DNA from: JAOPZW01 sp036379935
GTDB lineage: Bacteria; Actinomycetota; Thermoleophilia; Solirubrobacterales; Solirubrobacteraceae
Direction of reading: 5' to 3'
Length of the DNA: 64,000 bases
NCBI GenBank assembly: GCA_036379935.1
Contig: DASVFT010000154.1
Span: 1 to 64,000, forward strand
Shown: positions 53,013 through 61,260 of the stretch, piece after piece
Numbering within the stretch: the first letter of the stretch is position 1
Layout of the letters: each line of letters begins with the position of its first letter
The notes under the pieces: generated by a model
Databases searched by the model: none
What the model was told of the DNA's origin: nothing
Seen by the model: only the letters and a program-made list of their open reading frames with translations
Translations under genes and position numbers: made by a program

Positions 53013-54178
53013 CGCAGCGCGTCCTCGTAGGCGGCCACCGTCGCGCGCCCGCACGCCTCCCAGGTGAAGGCGCGCGCCACGGTCGCGCGGGCCTGCGCGC
53101 CGACCTCCTGCAGGTAGTCCGGCTCGGCCAGGAGCGCGTCGAGCTCCGCGGCGAGCGCTTCGACGTCGCCCGGCGCGACCAGCCGCAGGCCGTCGCCGGC
53201 GGCGGCGATCTCCTGCGGGCCGGCCTCGCCGCGGGCGCCCACGGCGGGCAGGCCGGCGGCCATCGCCTCGACGTAGGCCACGCCGAACGCCTCGTCCACG
53301 CTGGGCATGACGAAGACGTGCGCCTCGCGGGCGCGCTCGAGCGCCTGTGCGTGCGGAAGCTGGCCAACGAGGTCGACGCGATCGGGGACGCCGAGCTCGG
53401 CCGCCAGGCGCGCGAGCGGCACGCGCTCGGGGCCGTCGCCGATGACGAGGTAGCGCAGGTCGGGGTGGCGGTCGCGGAGCAGCCAGAGAGCGCGCACCAC
53501 GTCGGCGTGGCGCTTGCGGGCCACCAGGTGCCCGACGGTGACGAGCGTCGGCGCGGGCGCCTTGCGCGCCGGCTGCTCGGCCAGGTCGGCGCCCAGCCGC
53601 ACGACGCGCGTGCGCGCCGCGCCGAGGCCCCGCGCGTCGCGCTCGATGCCGGCCGAGTTGGCCAGCACGAGCCGCGCGGCGGACAGCGTGCGGCGCACGG
53701 CGCGCTCGCCCGCCGGGTGACGCACTGCGGTGTAGTAGACGTCGCCGCCGTGGACGGAGACGACGAGCGGCGCGCTGATCCGGCCGTGCAGCACCGCATC
53801 GCCCGCCGGCACCGCGTTGTGGGCATGGACGAGATCGAAGGGGAAGCGGCGGCGCAGGCGGCGCAGGGCGACGGCGAGGCTCGGCGCCGCCCACGCGCCC
53901 CACGCGCCGTAGCTGCGCGGCCGCGGCGGTGCGAGGAAGGGGACGTAGTCGACCGGCAGGCCGTCGAGCGTGGCATGGCGGGGCTGGAAGAGCAGCGTGG
54001 CCAGCGCGCGGGGGGCGTCGCGCCGGCGCGTCGCTCGCGGTGGCACGGGCCGGTGCAGGACGAGGACGCGCACCTCGGCGCCGGCGTCGCGCGCGGCGAG
54101 CGCCTGGCGGTGGGCCCAGATGCCCAGCACCGGATCGTGGGCGCGGGGATAGAACTCGCTGACCACGGCGACCTTCAT
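53009..54178 (-). CDS. Glycosyltransferase family 4 protein
   Basis: The protein has 389 residues starting at ATG 54178. VAVVSEFYPRAHDPVLGIW and LVHAHNAVPAGDAVL form the acceptor domain, where PAGDA-type loops often contact lipid-linked acceptors. TLVTVGHLVARKRHADVV and VMPSVDEAFGVAYVEAMAAG (E-x7-E) form the donor domain. The architecture is typical of capsular or teichuronic-type polymer transferases. It is coupled to the following gene by a 4-base overlap and lies 40 bases after the tandem GT2 gene. Confidence 0.88.
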   Translation of the reverse strand: MKVAVVSEFYPRAHDPVLGIWAHRQALAARDAGAEVRVLVLHRPVPPRATRRRDAPRALATLLFQPRHATLDGLPVDYVPFLAPPRPRSYGAWGAWAAPSLAVALRRLRRRFPFDLVHAHNAVPAGDAVLHGRISAPLVVSVHGGDVYYTAVRHPAGERAVRRTLSAARLVLANSAGIERDARGLGAARTRVVRLGADLAEQPARKAPAPTLVTVGHLVARKRHADVVRALWLLRDRHPDLRYLVIGDGPERVPLARLAAELGVPDRVDLVGQLPHAQALERAREAHVFVMPSVDEAFGVAYVEAMAAGLPAVGARGEAGPQEIAAAGDGLRLVAPGDVEALAAELDALLAEPDYLQEVGAQARATVARAFTWEACGRATVAAYEDALR

Positions 54179-54218
54179 CGCGCGGCCTCCGCCGTCCGGA
54201 CGGGGTCTGGCGCGCCGC

Positions 54219-55901
54219 TCATCGGTGCACCGCCACCGTGCGGACCTCGTCGCGCCGCACGTACGCGCGGCCGTCCAGGAACGCGCGCGCCTCCCGCTCG
54301 GCCGCCTCGCGCGAGTAGCCGCTCGCCGCGGGGCTCTGCGTGTGGCCGATCGGCGTGGCGTCGACGATGCCGATCGGCCATCCGCGCTCGGCCGCCACCG
54401 CGGCCCAGTGGACGTCGAGGCCCCAGCCCATCCGCAGGCCGGCCGGGAAGGGCAGCAGCTCCGCCACGGCGTCGCGGTGAAAGGCGGTGACGGGGCCGAT
54501 CTCCACGAAGGTCGTCTCGCGCACGGTCGATCCCGGCCGCCGGCGCGTGATCTCCCAGGCGGCGTGGGAGTGCAGCCGGTGCGCGGGCTGGGCCAGCCGC
54601 AGGCCAGCCCGCTCGGCGGCGCACAGGAAGGCGTCGAGGAAGCCGCGCGGGAGGGCGACGTCGTCGTCGACGACCAGCACCCAGTCGTAGGCAGCCGGCG
54701 GGTGCTCGGCCAGCAGCGCGTCGAGGTTCTCGAACTTGCCACGCTCGCCGGCCGGCGCCGTGACGACGTCGACAGCGTGACGGCTGCGGAGGAGCTCCTG
54801 GCGGGCGGCGGGCATGAGCGAGCCCGGCCGCTCGATGCCGAGCACCAGCACGCGCCGGCGCGGCGGCTCGCGCTCGGCCGCGCGGCGCAGGCGGGCGCGG
54901 CGGGGCCCCTCGCGGGCGTCGAGCCAGCGGTCGCGCGCACGCAGCAGGAGACCGCGCTTGCCGCCGACCGTCCCGCTCGCGCCGGAGAGGAAGTCGGGCG
55001 CGGCGGTCGTGGCCACGGGCGCCGCCAGCGCGGCCCGCAGGCGCCCCGCCCATCCGCCGCCGGTCGCGCGTCCGCTCAGCGTCGCCCGCAGCCGCCCGAG
55101 CGAGTGCGCCGTCAGCACAGGACCGTTCATGCACGCGCGCCGCGGACCGTGCAACGCGCAACCGCCCAGCACGCGCAGCTCCGACACCAGCGACGGCGCG
55201 CTGCCCTTGAAGACGTCGAACCGGCGGCTGGCCTGCCCGCGCCGGTAGGCCGCGCGGCACAGCGACCGAAGGCGTGCGTCGTCGCCCGTGCGGCGATGGT
55301 CGAGCGCGGCGTCCGCCACGTAGCGGATGCGCCCGCCCGCGGCCCTGACGCGCGCCTGCCACTCCTGCTCGTCGCCGTAGAGCTCGCGGGTCTCGTCGAA
55401 CGGTCCGGCGCGCTGCACCGCGCTGCGGCGCACGGCCATGTTCGCCCCCCACGCGTGGTCGCAGTCGCGGTCGTCCGGGCCGAGGTCGAGGAACGTGACC
55501 GGTGGTCCCTCGCGCCCGCAGGTGCGAAAGCGGTGGCCTTCGAAGCGGGCATGGATGGGCCCGGTCAGCACGGCCACCTCGTCGGGGCAGGCCCCGGCGG
55601 CGGCCAGCAGCGCAGCCAGCCAGCCCATGTGCACCTCGACGTCGTCGTCGAGAAAGCACACGAGCTCGGCGTCGGTGGCGGCCAGCGCCGTGTTGCGCGC
55701 GGCGTTGAGTCCCCGCGACGCGTCGTGGCGCACGTAGCGCGCGCCGTGGCGCTCGGCCGCCGCCCGGGTCGCCTCGTCGGGCCCGTCGTCGACGACGAGC
55801 ACCTCGGCGCCGGCGGCGCGCGCCTGCGTCATCACGGAGGCCAGCGCCACCTCGAGGTAGGAGGCGCGGCGCTGGGTCGGGATGGCCACGGCGGCCTTCA
55901 C
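54219..55901 (-). CDS. Tandem two-domain GT-A glycosyltransferase
   Basis: The protein has 560 residues starting at GTG 55901. The first domain (about 1-260) is GT2: AVAIPTQRRASYLEVALASV, VCFLDDDVEVHMGW (DxD) and ELYGDEQEWQARV. A linker of about 80 residues is Ala/Arg-rich. The second domain (about 345-540) has WVLVVDDDVALPRGFLDAFL, FVEIGPVTAFHRDAV and GWGLDVHWAAVAAERGWPIG, a second GT-A-like fold with its own acidic triad. Two activities in one chain, or one catalytic and one scaffolding domain, are both possible. It is divergent from a GT4 gene with 29 bases between the starts. Confidence 0.8.
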   Translation of the reverse strand: MKAAVAIPTQRRASYLEVALASVMTQARAAGAEVLVVDDGPDEATRAAAERHGARYVRHDASRGLNAARNTALAATDAELVCFLDDDVEVHMGWLAALLAAAGACPDEVAVLTGPIHARFEGHRFRTCGREGPPVTFLDLGPDDRDCDHAWGANMAVRRSAVQRAGPFDETRELYGDEQEWQARVRAAGGRIRYVADAALDHRRTGDDARLRSLCRAAYRRGQASRRFDVFKGSAPSLVSELRVLGGCALHGPRRACMNGPVLTAHSLGRLRATLSGRATGGGWAGRLRAALAAPVATTAAPDFLSGASGTVGGKRGLLLRARDRWLDAREGPRRARLRRAAEREPPRRRVLVLGIERPGSLMPAARQELLRSRHAVDVVTAPAGERGKFENLDALLAEHPPAAYDWVLVVDDDVALPRGFLDAFLCAAERAGLRLAQPAHRLHSHAAWEITRRRPGSTVRETTFVEIGPVTAFHRDAVAELLPFPAGLRMGWGLDVHWAAVAAERGWPIGIVDATPIGHTQSPAASGYSREAAEREARAFLDGRAYVRRDEVRTVAVHR

Positions 55902-55930
55902 GGCATGGGGACGTTAGCTTTGCCCGGCTC

Positions 55931-57031
55931 GTGATCCTCTTCCTGCACAACCGCTACCGGGTCACGGGGGGCGAGGAGCGCGCCGTCGACGACCTCCTGT
56001 GGCTCGTGCGCGAGCACCTCGGCGAGGACGCCGAGCTGCTCAGTCACGACAGCGCCCTGTTCGGCCGCGCGCGAGCCGCCGTCGCCCTGCTGCGCGGCGG
56101 CCTGCATCCCGACGACGTGGCCGCCGCCGTCCGGCTGACCGGCGCGCGCTGCGTCAGCGCGCACAACATGAACCCCGCCTTCGGCTGGCGCGCGCTGGCG
56201 GCGGCGCGCGCGGCGGGCGCGCGGGTGGTCCTGCACCTGCACAACTACCGGATCGTCTGCGCCGTCGGCACGTGCTTCAACAGCCGAGGCGAGGACTGCG
56301 TGCGCTGCCAGGGACGCAACACCGTGCCCGGCGTGCGCCTGAACTGCCGCGGCAACGCGCCCGAGGCGGCGCTCTACGGCGCCTCGCTGGCCCTGTGGCA
56401 ACGGCGGCTGGCGGCGCAGGCCGACGCGATCGTGGTGCCCTCGCGCTTCGCGCACGAGCGGTTGTGCGCGCTGCGAGCGCCGATCGACGATGCGCGCGTG
56501 CACGTCGTCCCGCACGTCGTGCGCGCGTTCGCCGAGCGCTCGCGCGCGGCGGCGGGCGAGTACGCGCTCGTGGCCTCGCGTCTGGCGCCCGAGAAGGGCG
56601 TCGACGTGGCGGTGGAGGCGTGCGCGCGGGCGGGGGTGCCGCTCGTCGTGGCGGGCGCCGGCCCCATGGCCGCCGCGATCCGCGGAGCGCCCGGCGTGCG
56701 CTTCGTCGGCCAGGTGTCCGCCGAGAAGCTGCGCGAGCTGCGCGATGGCTCCGCCCTGGCCGTCGTCCCCTCCCGGGGCGCCGAGACCTTCGGCCTCGCC
56801 GCGGCCGAGGCGATGGCCGCCGGCGTCCCGGTGGTGGCAAGCGCGGCGGGCGCGCTCTCCGAGCTCGTGGACCCGGCCAGCCTCGTCGCGCCGGGCGATG
56901 CTGACGCCCTCGCGTCCGCCGCCCGCGCGCGCTTTGGCGACGAGGCCGCCGGCGCTGCGGGCCTGGAGCGCATCCGGGCGGTCGCCGCGCCGGCGGCGGT
57001 CGCCGAGCGACTCCGCGCCGTCTACGCCTGA
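55931..57031 (+). CDS. Glycosyltransferase family 4 protein
   Basis: The protein has 366 residues starting at GTG 55931. LHNRYRVTGGEERAVDDLLW opens the acceptor domain. Four cysteines in VGTCFNSRGEDCVRCQGRN and LNCRGN recall a structural zinc or disulfide loop found in some GT4 proteins. YALVASRLAPEKGVDVAVEA and VPSRGAETFGLAAAEAMAAG (E-x7-E) form the donor site. The sugar is unknown. The epimerase gene follows 25 bases later. Confidence 0.88.
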   Translation: MILFLHNRYRVTGGEERAVDDLLWLVREHLGEDAELLSHDSALFGRARAAVALLRGGLHPDDVAAAVRLTGARCVSAHNMNPAFGWRALAAARAAGARVVLHLHNYRIVCAVGTCFNSRGEDCVRCQGRNTVPGVRLNCRGNAPEAALYGASLALWQRRLAAQADAIVVPSRFAHERLCALRAPIDDARVHVVPHVVRAFAERSRAAAGEYALVASRLAPEKGVDVAVEACARAGVPLVVAGAGPMAAAIRGAPGVRFVGQVSAEKLRELRDGSALAVVPSRGAETFGLAAAEAMAAGVPVVASAAGALSELVDPASLVAPGDADALASAARARFGDEAAGAAGLERIRAVAAPAAVAERLRAVYA

Positions 57032-57042
57032 ACCAAGCCCCG

Positions 57043-57048
57043 TAGGAT
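57043..57048 (+). promoter_or_regulatory. -10 box (TAGGAT) before the GalE-like epimerase
   Basis: TAGGAT ends 8 bases before ATG 57057 in the 25-base gap after the glycosyltransferase, suggesting an internal leaderless promoter. Confidence 0.45.
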
Positions 57049-57056
57049 GCGCCGCC

Positions 57057-58007
57057 ATGCGAGCGCTGGTCACCGGCGGCGCCGGCTTCATCGGCTCCCA
57101 CCTCGTCGAGGCGCTGCTCGACCGCGGCGACGAGGTCAGCGTCATCGACGACCTCTCGACCGGCAAGCGCGAGAACCTCCAGGCCGCGCTGGCGCGCGGC
57201 GCGAGCCTGCACGAGGTCGACATCCGCGACGTCCAGCGCACGCACACGGTGCTGGCCGGCGCGCGGCCCGAGATCGTCTTTCACCTGGCCGCGCAGATCG
57301 ACGTGCGCAAGTCGATCGAGGACCCGGCGTGGGACGCCGCCATCAACGTCGGCGGGACGATCAACCTCCTCGAGGCGGCCCGCGGGGCCGATGTCCGGCG
57401 CGTGGTCAACACCTCGACCGGCGGTGCGATCTACGGCGAGACCGACGTCGTCCCCACGCCCGAGAGCATCACGCCACGGCCGATGGCGGCCTACGGGCAG
57501 AGCAAGTTCTGCGCCGAGACCTACTGCGGCCTGTACGAGCGGCTCTACGGCCTGTCGTCGGTCACGCTGCGCTACGGCAACGTCTACGGGCCTCGCCAGG
57601 ACCCCCACGGCGAGGCCGGCGTCATCGCGATCTTCTGCGCCGCGCTGCTGGCGGGACAACGGCCCAAGGTCTTCGGGGACGGGCGCCAGACGCGCGACTA
57701 CGTCTACGTCGACGATGTCGTGGCGGCGAACCTGGCGGCGGCCGCGCACCCTGAGGCGCACGGCGCCTACAACGTCGGCACCGGCCGCGAGGCCTCGGTG
57801 CTCGAGCTGATCGCCGCGCTGCGGGAGGCCGCCGGCCTGCGCGATCACGAGTTCGAGCCCGAGTTCGCGCCGCCCCGCCCAGGCGAGGTCCGGCGCAGCT
57901 GGCTCGACGTCACGCGAGCGCACGCCGAGCTGGGCTTCTCGGCCGAGACCGACCTGACGTCCGGGATGAAGCGGACGCTCGACTGGGCGCGCGAGGCTGC
58001 CGGCTAG
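57057..58007 (+). CDS. NAD-dependent UDP-sugar epimerase (GalE-like)
   Basis: The protein has 316 residues. ALVTGGAGFIGSHLVEALLD is the Rossmann motif, VNTSTGGAIYGE carries the Ser/Thr and AAYGQSKFCAETY the catalytic YxxxK. FHLAAQIDVRKSIEDP and YGNVYGPRQDPHGEAGV are typical of UDP-glucose/N-acetylglucosamine 4-epimerases. It supplies galactose-type donors for the glycan. The TAG stop is shared back-to-back with the convergent small basic protein (CTAG, 4-base overlap). Confidence 0.87.
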   Translation: MRALVTGGAGFIGSHLVEALLDRGDEVSVIDDLSTGKRENLQAALARGASLHEVDIRDVQRTHTVLAGARPEIVFHLAAQIDVRKSIEDPAWDAAINVGGTINLLEAARGADVRRVVNTSTGGAIYGETDVVPTPESITPRPMAAYGQSKFCAETYCGLYERLYGLSSVTLRYGNVYGPRQDPHGEAGVIAIFCAALLAGQRPKVFGDGRQTRDYVYVDDVVAANLAAAAHPEAHGAYNVGTGREASVLELIAALREAAGLRDHEFEPEFAPPRPGEVRRSWLDVTRAHAELGFSAETDLTSGMKRTLDWAREAAG

Positions 58008-58381
58008 GAGGAGGCGTGCACCTCGGTGGGGTGCGCGGCCTCGGTCGCCGACGCCGGGGGAGAGACCGTGTCGGCGCTCGCGACGGGCCCAAGCGGGCGG
58101 TCGAACTCGCCGTGGCCTTCATCGCTGGCGCGATGCACCTTGCGCCACACCACGGCCCCGCCGGCCACGGCGGCCGGGACGGCGAGGACCTTGATCAGCG
58201 AACGTCCGGCGACCTTCGCGCCCTTGGCGGCGCCGTAGGCCTTCGCGCCCGTCTTGGCAGCGCGCGCACTGGCCGACGAGGCCTTCGCCGCGGTCCACAC
58301 CGTGGCCGCGGCCTTGGCGAGGTCCAGTGCACGCTGGGCCTTCGAGCGACGGCGCTTGTGGAGAACTGGAAGTCGTGCCAT
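58004..58381 (-). CDS. Ala/Lys-rich basic protein with one hydrophobic helix
   Basis: The protein has 125 residues starting at ATG 58381, 7 bases after a TAGCGT box. A basic head (LHKRRRSKAQRALDLAKAAA) and an alanine-lysine helical stretch (AAKTGAKAYGAAKGAKVAG) precede a hydrophobic segment (IKVLAVPAAVAGGAVVW) and an acidic tail with histidines. The composition recalls Lys/Ala-rich nucleoid-associated tails but no domain is recognised. A membrane-linked structural role is equally possible. Confidence 0.55.
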   Translation of the reverse strand: MARLPVLHKRRRSKAQRALDLAKAAATVWTAAKASSASARAAKTGAKAYGAAKGAKVAGRSLIKVLAVPAAVAGGAVVWRKVHRASDEGHGEFDRPLGPVASADTVSPPASATEAAHPTEVHASS

Positions 58382-58388
58382 GTCGCAG

Positions 58389-58394
58389 ACGCTA
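58389..58394 (-). promoter_or_regulatory. -10 box (TAGCGT) before the basic protein gene
   Basis: It is read on the minus strand as TAGCGT, ending 7 bases before ATG 58381. Confidence 0.45.
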
Positions 58395-58421
58395 CCCGAC
58401 CGGCCCGATCCGGGACACCCA

Positions 58422-59396
58422 TCAGCGCGCGTTTTCGCGCAATGTGTCGCGCAGCCACGCGACGGTCTGCGCGATCCCCTCGTGCACGTCGATGCGCGCC
58501 TCCCAGCCGAGCAGGCGCTTGGCCTTCTCGACCGACGGCCACCGGCGCACGACGTCGACCTCGAAGCTCGGCAGGTGCTCGAGCTCGAGCGCGTCGGGGT
58601 CGCGTCCGCACGCCTCCCAGATGATCGCGGCCAGCTCGGCCACGGTGCGCTCGTCGGAGGCTGAGATGTTGAAGTCCTCGCCGAGCCCGGCCGGCGAGGC
58701 CATCGCCGCCACGATCCCGTTGGCGATGTCGTCGATGTGGGTCAGCGTGCGGCTCTGCGTGCCGTCGCCGAAGATCGGCAGCGGCGCGTCCGGCGGCAGC
58801 GTCAGGCACTTGCGGATGACGTCGGGGACCATGTGCGCGATCCCGGGCTCGTCCTCGGGCATCTCGCCGGGGCCGTACGCGTTGAAGGGGCGGCAGATCG
58901 TGTAGGGCAGCCCGTGCTCGTCGCGCGCGGCGCGCACGTAGACCTCGCCCGTGAGCTTGGAGAACCCGTACGCCGACCGCGGGATCGGCGTGTCCCAGAC
59001 GTGCTCCTCGGTGGTCGGGAACTCCGTGGCGCGCTCGAAGACCATCGACGAGCTGACGTAGACGAAGCGCTCGACGTCGTGGTCGAGCGCGGCCCTGATC
59101 ACCGCGTTGTAGAGCGCATTGTTGACCTCGGTCAGGGTGTGCGGAAGCTTGTGGAAGTTGGCGATCCCGCCGACGATGGCCGCCAGGTGGATCACGTGCG
59201 TGCACCCCTGCGTCGCCCGCCTCGCCTCGTCGAGCAGCCGCAGGTCGCCCGTGTGCACCTCGCAGCCCTCGCGCATCCACGTCGGCGCCTCGCGCTGATC
59301 GGAGACCCTGACCTCGAACTCTGGATCGCCCAGCAGTCGCCGCACCACCGCGGCGCCGATGGTTCCGGCGCCGCCGGTGACGAGGACGCGGTTCAT
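58422..59396 (-). CDS. NAD-dependent epimerase/dehydratase (extended SDR)
   Basis: The protein has 324 residues starting at ATG 59396. RVLVTGGAGTIGAAVVRRLL binds NAD, VYVSSSMVFERA holds the catalytic Ser and RSAYGFSKLTGEV the YxxxK. IHLAAIVGGIANFHKLP, which resembles GDP-fucose synthase pockets, and RPFNAYGPGEMPEDEPG suggest a GDP- or dTDP-hexose substrate. It belongs with the gmd-fcl set downstream but is on the opposite strand. The exact reaction is not assigned. Confidence 0.85.
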   Translation of the reverse strand: MNRVLVTGGAGTIGAAVVRRLLGDPEFEVRVSDQREAPTWMREGCEVHTGDLRLLDEARRATQGCTHVIHLAAIVGGIANFHKLPHTLTEVNNALYNAVIRAALDHDVERFVYVSSSMVFERATEFPTTEEHVWDTPIPRSAYGFSKLTGEVYVRAARDEHGLPYTICRPFNAYGPGEMPEDEPGIAHMVPDVIRKCLTLPPDAPLPIFGDGTQSRTLTHIDDIANGIVAAMASPAGLGEDFNISASDERTVAELAAIIWEACGRDPDALELEHLPSFEVDVVRRWPSVEKAKRLLGWEARIDVHEGIAQTVAWLRDTLRENAR

Positions 59397-59415
59397 GGCT
59401 GCGGAACGGTAGCCG

Positions 59416-61089
59416 TCAGAGCACGAGCACGCGCGCGGCCCGCGAGGCGCCGGTGGCGTACGGGTAGTCGTCGGCCGCGCGGACGCGGGCGCGCATCTCG
59501 TAGACCGCCGGGCCGCCCTGGCGGAACGTGTAACGGGTGGCGAACCGGCCCGTGTGCGACGCCCGAACGGTGCGGAAGGTGATCCACCGCCCGCCAGGGT
59601 TGCGCGCCTGGAGCTCGACGACCTTGCCGCCGCGCGGGATCGGCTTGCCCACGAGCCGCCCGGTGATCTTGACCGATGCTCCGCGTGTGGCAGCGTGCGG
59701 GCGCACCCCGAGCCGCACGCCCGCCTTCACGTTGACCCGCAGCGTCGCCTCGGCGATCGCGACGGTGTCGTTGACGTGGCTGCGGTAACGCAGCACGAGC
59801 GTTCGCGACGACTCGTTGCGCGGCAGGATCAAGGTGAAGCGTCCATCGGCCCGCGTACGCGCCCCGCCCTTGTCGAGCGGTGCGCCCCTGCGCCCATCGA
59901 CAGCAGTCTGCAGTTCGACCTTCGCGTTCCGGATCCCCGCACCCCCGCCCGTCGTGAGCCGCCCACGAATGACGTTCCGCCGCCCATACGGAGCATTCAA
60001 CGTCGCCCTCCGCGTCCGCGTCCACCGCGCGGTCAGCCTCGCATCATCCGCCGCGTTCTCCCCATTCGCCGCCCCCCGCTCAGCGAGGTCGCTCCCGGGG
60101 CCGATGCGCCGGGCCGGAACGACGATGGTCTTGCGTGCCGTGTAGACGGTTCGGAGGTTGCCGGCGGCGTCGGAGATGCGGAGGGTGACGTCGTGGTCGC
60201 CGGCCGGGAGGGCGTCGGCGTTTACCGAGAGGAGCGCGTCGGCCGAGGTCGGACACGGGTGGGGGTAGCGGAAGACGCGCTGCCCAGCCGTAGTGTCGAC
60301 GCAGCGCCCACTCCAGTCGTCAATTGTCCGGGTGAGTACGGAGGTGCCGTCGACGTCGAGCATCGCTTGGTAGACGCCGCCGCCTGCATCGCTCGCGGGA
60401 AACGCGAACACCTGCGTTCCCTGCCACGTCGAGGATGTGACGGCGCTGCCCGAAGCGGAACCAGGACTCGGCGGGCTCTCGTCGGCGATAGCGATCCGCG
60501 ACCGCCAGATGCTTGTGCTGGCGTGGATTTGGTTACCAGTGCAGTCCGGATTGCCGCTGGGGCCGTCGCAGGCGATGGTGACGGCCATCCAAGCGTCGTG
60601 GACCCCCGTACGCGCGGACGTGCTCGGGCCGAAGTTACCGATCGCCTCGAGTCGATCGGTACGCCCGCTGTTGGCGCCCCACACTTCCAAAATGCCTTGA
60701 TTCTGGCCGTTCCACGGGCGCAGGTATCCCGAATAAGCGACCGCCCAGTCACGGAGATACGTGTCCGGCGGCGAGTTGAACCGCCACACGACGGTCGTCC
60801 CCACGGGCTGCGCAAAAGGCCCTGCGATACTCGCAACGAGGCTAGGCGAGCTACCGCTGCAGAGGTCGTGCACCTCGCGACCGGGCGCATAGCCGCTGGA
60901 CGTCCAGCCGCCGAACGAGTCGTTTGCCGGGGCGGGGTTGCCCGCTGCGTCGGCACACGACACGACGGTGTACGTCCCAGCCCAAGACCGATTCGTAGTC
61001 GCCGCCAAGACGGCCGCCGTGATGATCACCAGCAGAAGAGCGCGCCGCATACCTCGCTTGGCTCCCGGAGTGTGTCGATCGTCGAGCAT
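59416..61089 (-). CDS. Large exported beta-rich protein of distinct base composition
   Basis: The protein has 557 residues; ATG 61089 is chosen for AGGAAG 6 bases upstream, and a signal peptide ends at SWAGTY. The N-terminal half (about 45-330) has paired cysteines and Trp-rich beta motifs (NDSFGGWTSSGYAPG, WMAVTIACDGPSG), suggesting a carbohydrate-binding or concanavalin-like fold. The C-terminal half has two Ig-like repeats (KVELQTAVDGRRGAP, KVVELQARNPGGRWI). No catalytic motif was seen. The first half is clearly less GC-rich than the second and than neighbouring genes, hinting at transfer or domain shuffling. It is probably a surface adhesin or matrix protein. Confidence 0.65.
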   Translation of the reverse strand: MLDDRHTPGAKRGMRRALLLVIITAAVLAATTNRSWAGTYTVVSCADAAGNPAPANDSFGGWTSSGYAPGREVHDLCSGSSPSLVASIAGPFAQPVGTTVVWRFNSPPDTYLRDWAVAYSGYLRPWNGQNQGILEVWGANSGRTDRLEAIGNFGPSTSARTGVHDAWMAVTIACDGPSGNPDCTGNQIHASTSIWRSRIAIADESPPSPGSASGSAVTSSTWQGTQVFAFPASDAGGGVYQAMLDVDGTSVLTRTIDDWSGRCVDTTAGQRVFRYPHPCPTSADALLSVNADALPAGDHDVTLRISDAAGNLRTVYTARKTIVVPARRIGPGSDLAERGAANGENAADDARLTARWTRTRRATLNAPYGRRNVIRGRLTTGGGAGIRNAKVELQTAVDGRRGAPLDKGGARTRADGRFTLILPRNESSRTLVLRYRSHVNDTVAIAEATLRVNVKAGVRLGVRPHAATRGASVKITGRLVGKPIPRGGKVVELQARNPGGRWITFRTVRASHTGRFATRYTFRQGGPAVYEMRARVRAADDYPYATGASRAARVLVL

Positions 61090-61143
61090 TGTCCACTTCC
61101 TAGGCACAAGCTGGCCGCTGCTCTCCCCGCGCTAAAGCAAGTT

Positions 61144-61160
61144 CACCGCAAATTGCGGTG
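61144..61160. promoter_or_regulatory. 17-bp palindrome between divergent genes
   Basis: CACCGCAA-A-TTGCGGTG is a perfect 8-bp dyad with one central base, in the 171-base region between the exported protein and gmd. It is well placed for a repressor operator serving either promoter. No T-run follows, so a terminator is less likely. Confidence 0.5.
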
Positions 61161-61247
61161 TCATTCGAAAGCGCGCTGAGTTGGTCTCGCCGGCTCGCGG
61201 TGCATGGCGCGAGGCAGTCGCCACGGCACTCGGTCGAGCCCCGCCAC

Positions 61248-61253
61248 TAGCAT
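61248..61253 (+). promoter_or_regulatory. -10 box (TAGCAT) before gmd
   Basis: TAGCAT ends 7 bases before ATG 61261 and overlaps the alternative ATG at 61252, which therefore would lie upstream of the transcription start. Confidence 0.55.
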
Positions 61254-61260
61254 GGCCGTA

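Noticed and set aside
61252..61260. gmd start at ATG 61252
   Set aside because: This ATG lies inside the TAGCAT -10 box and would precede the transcription start; ATG 61261 has the expected 7-base spacing.
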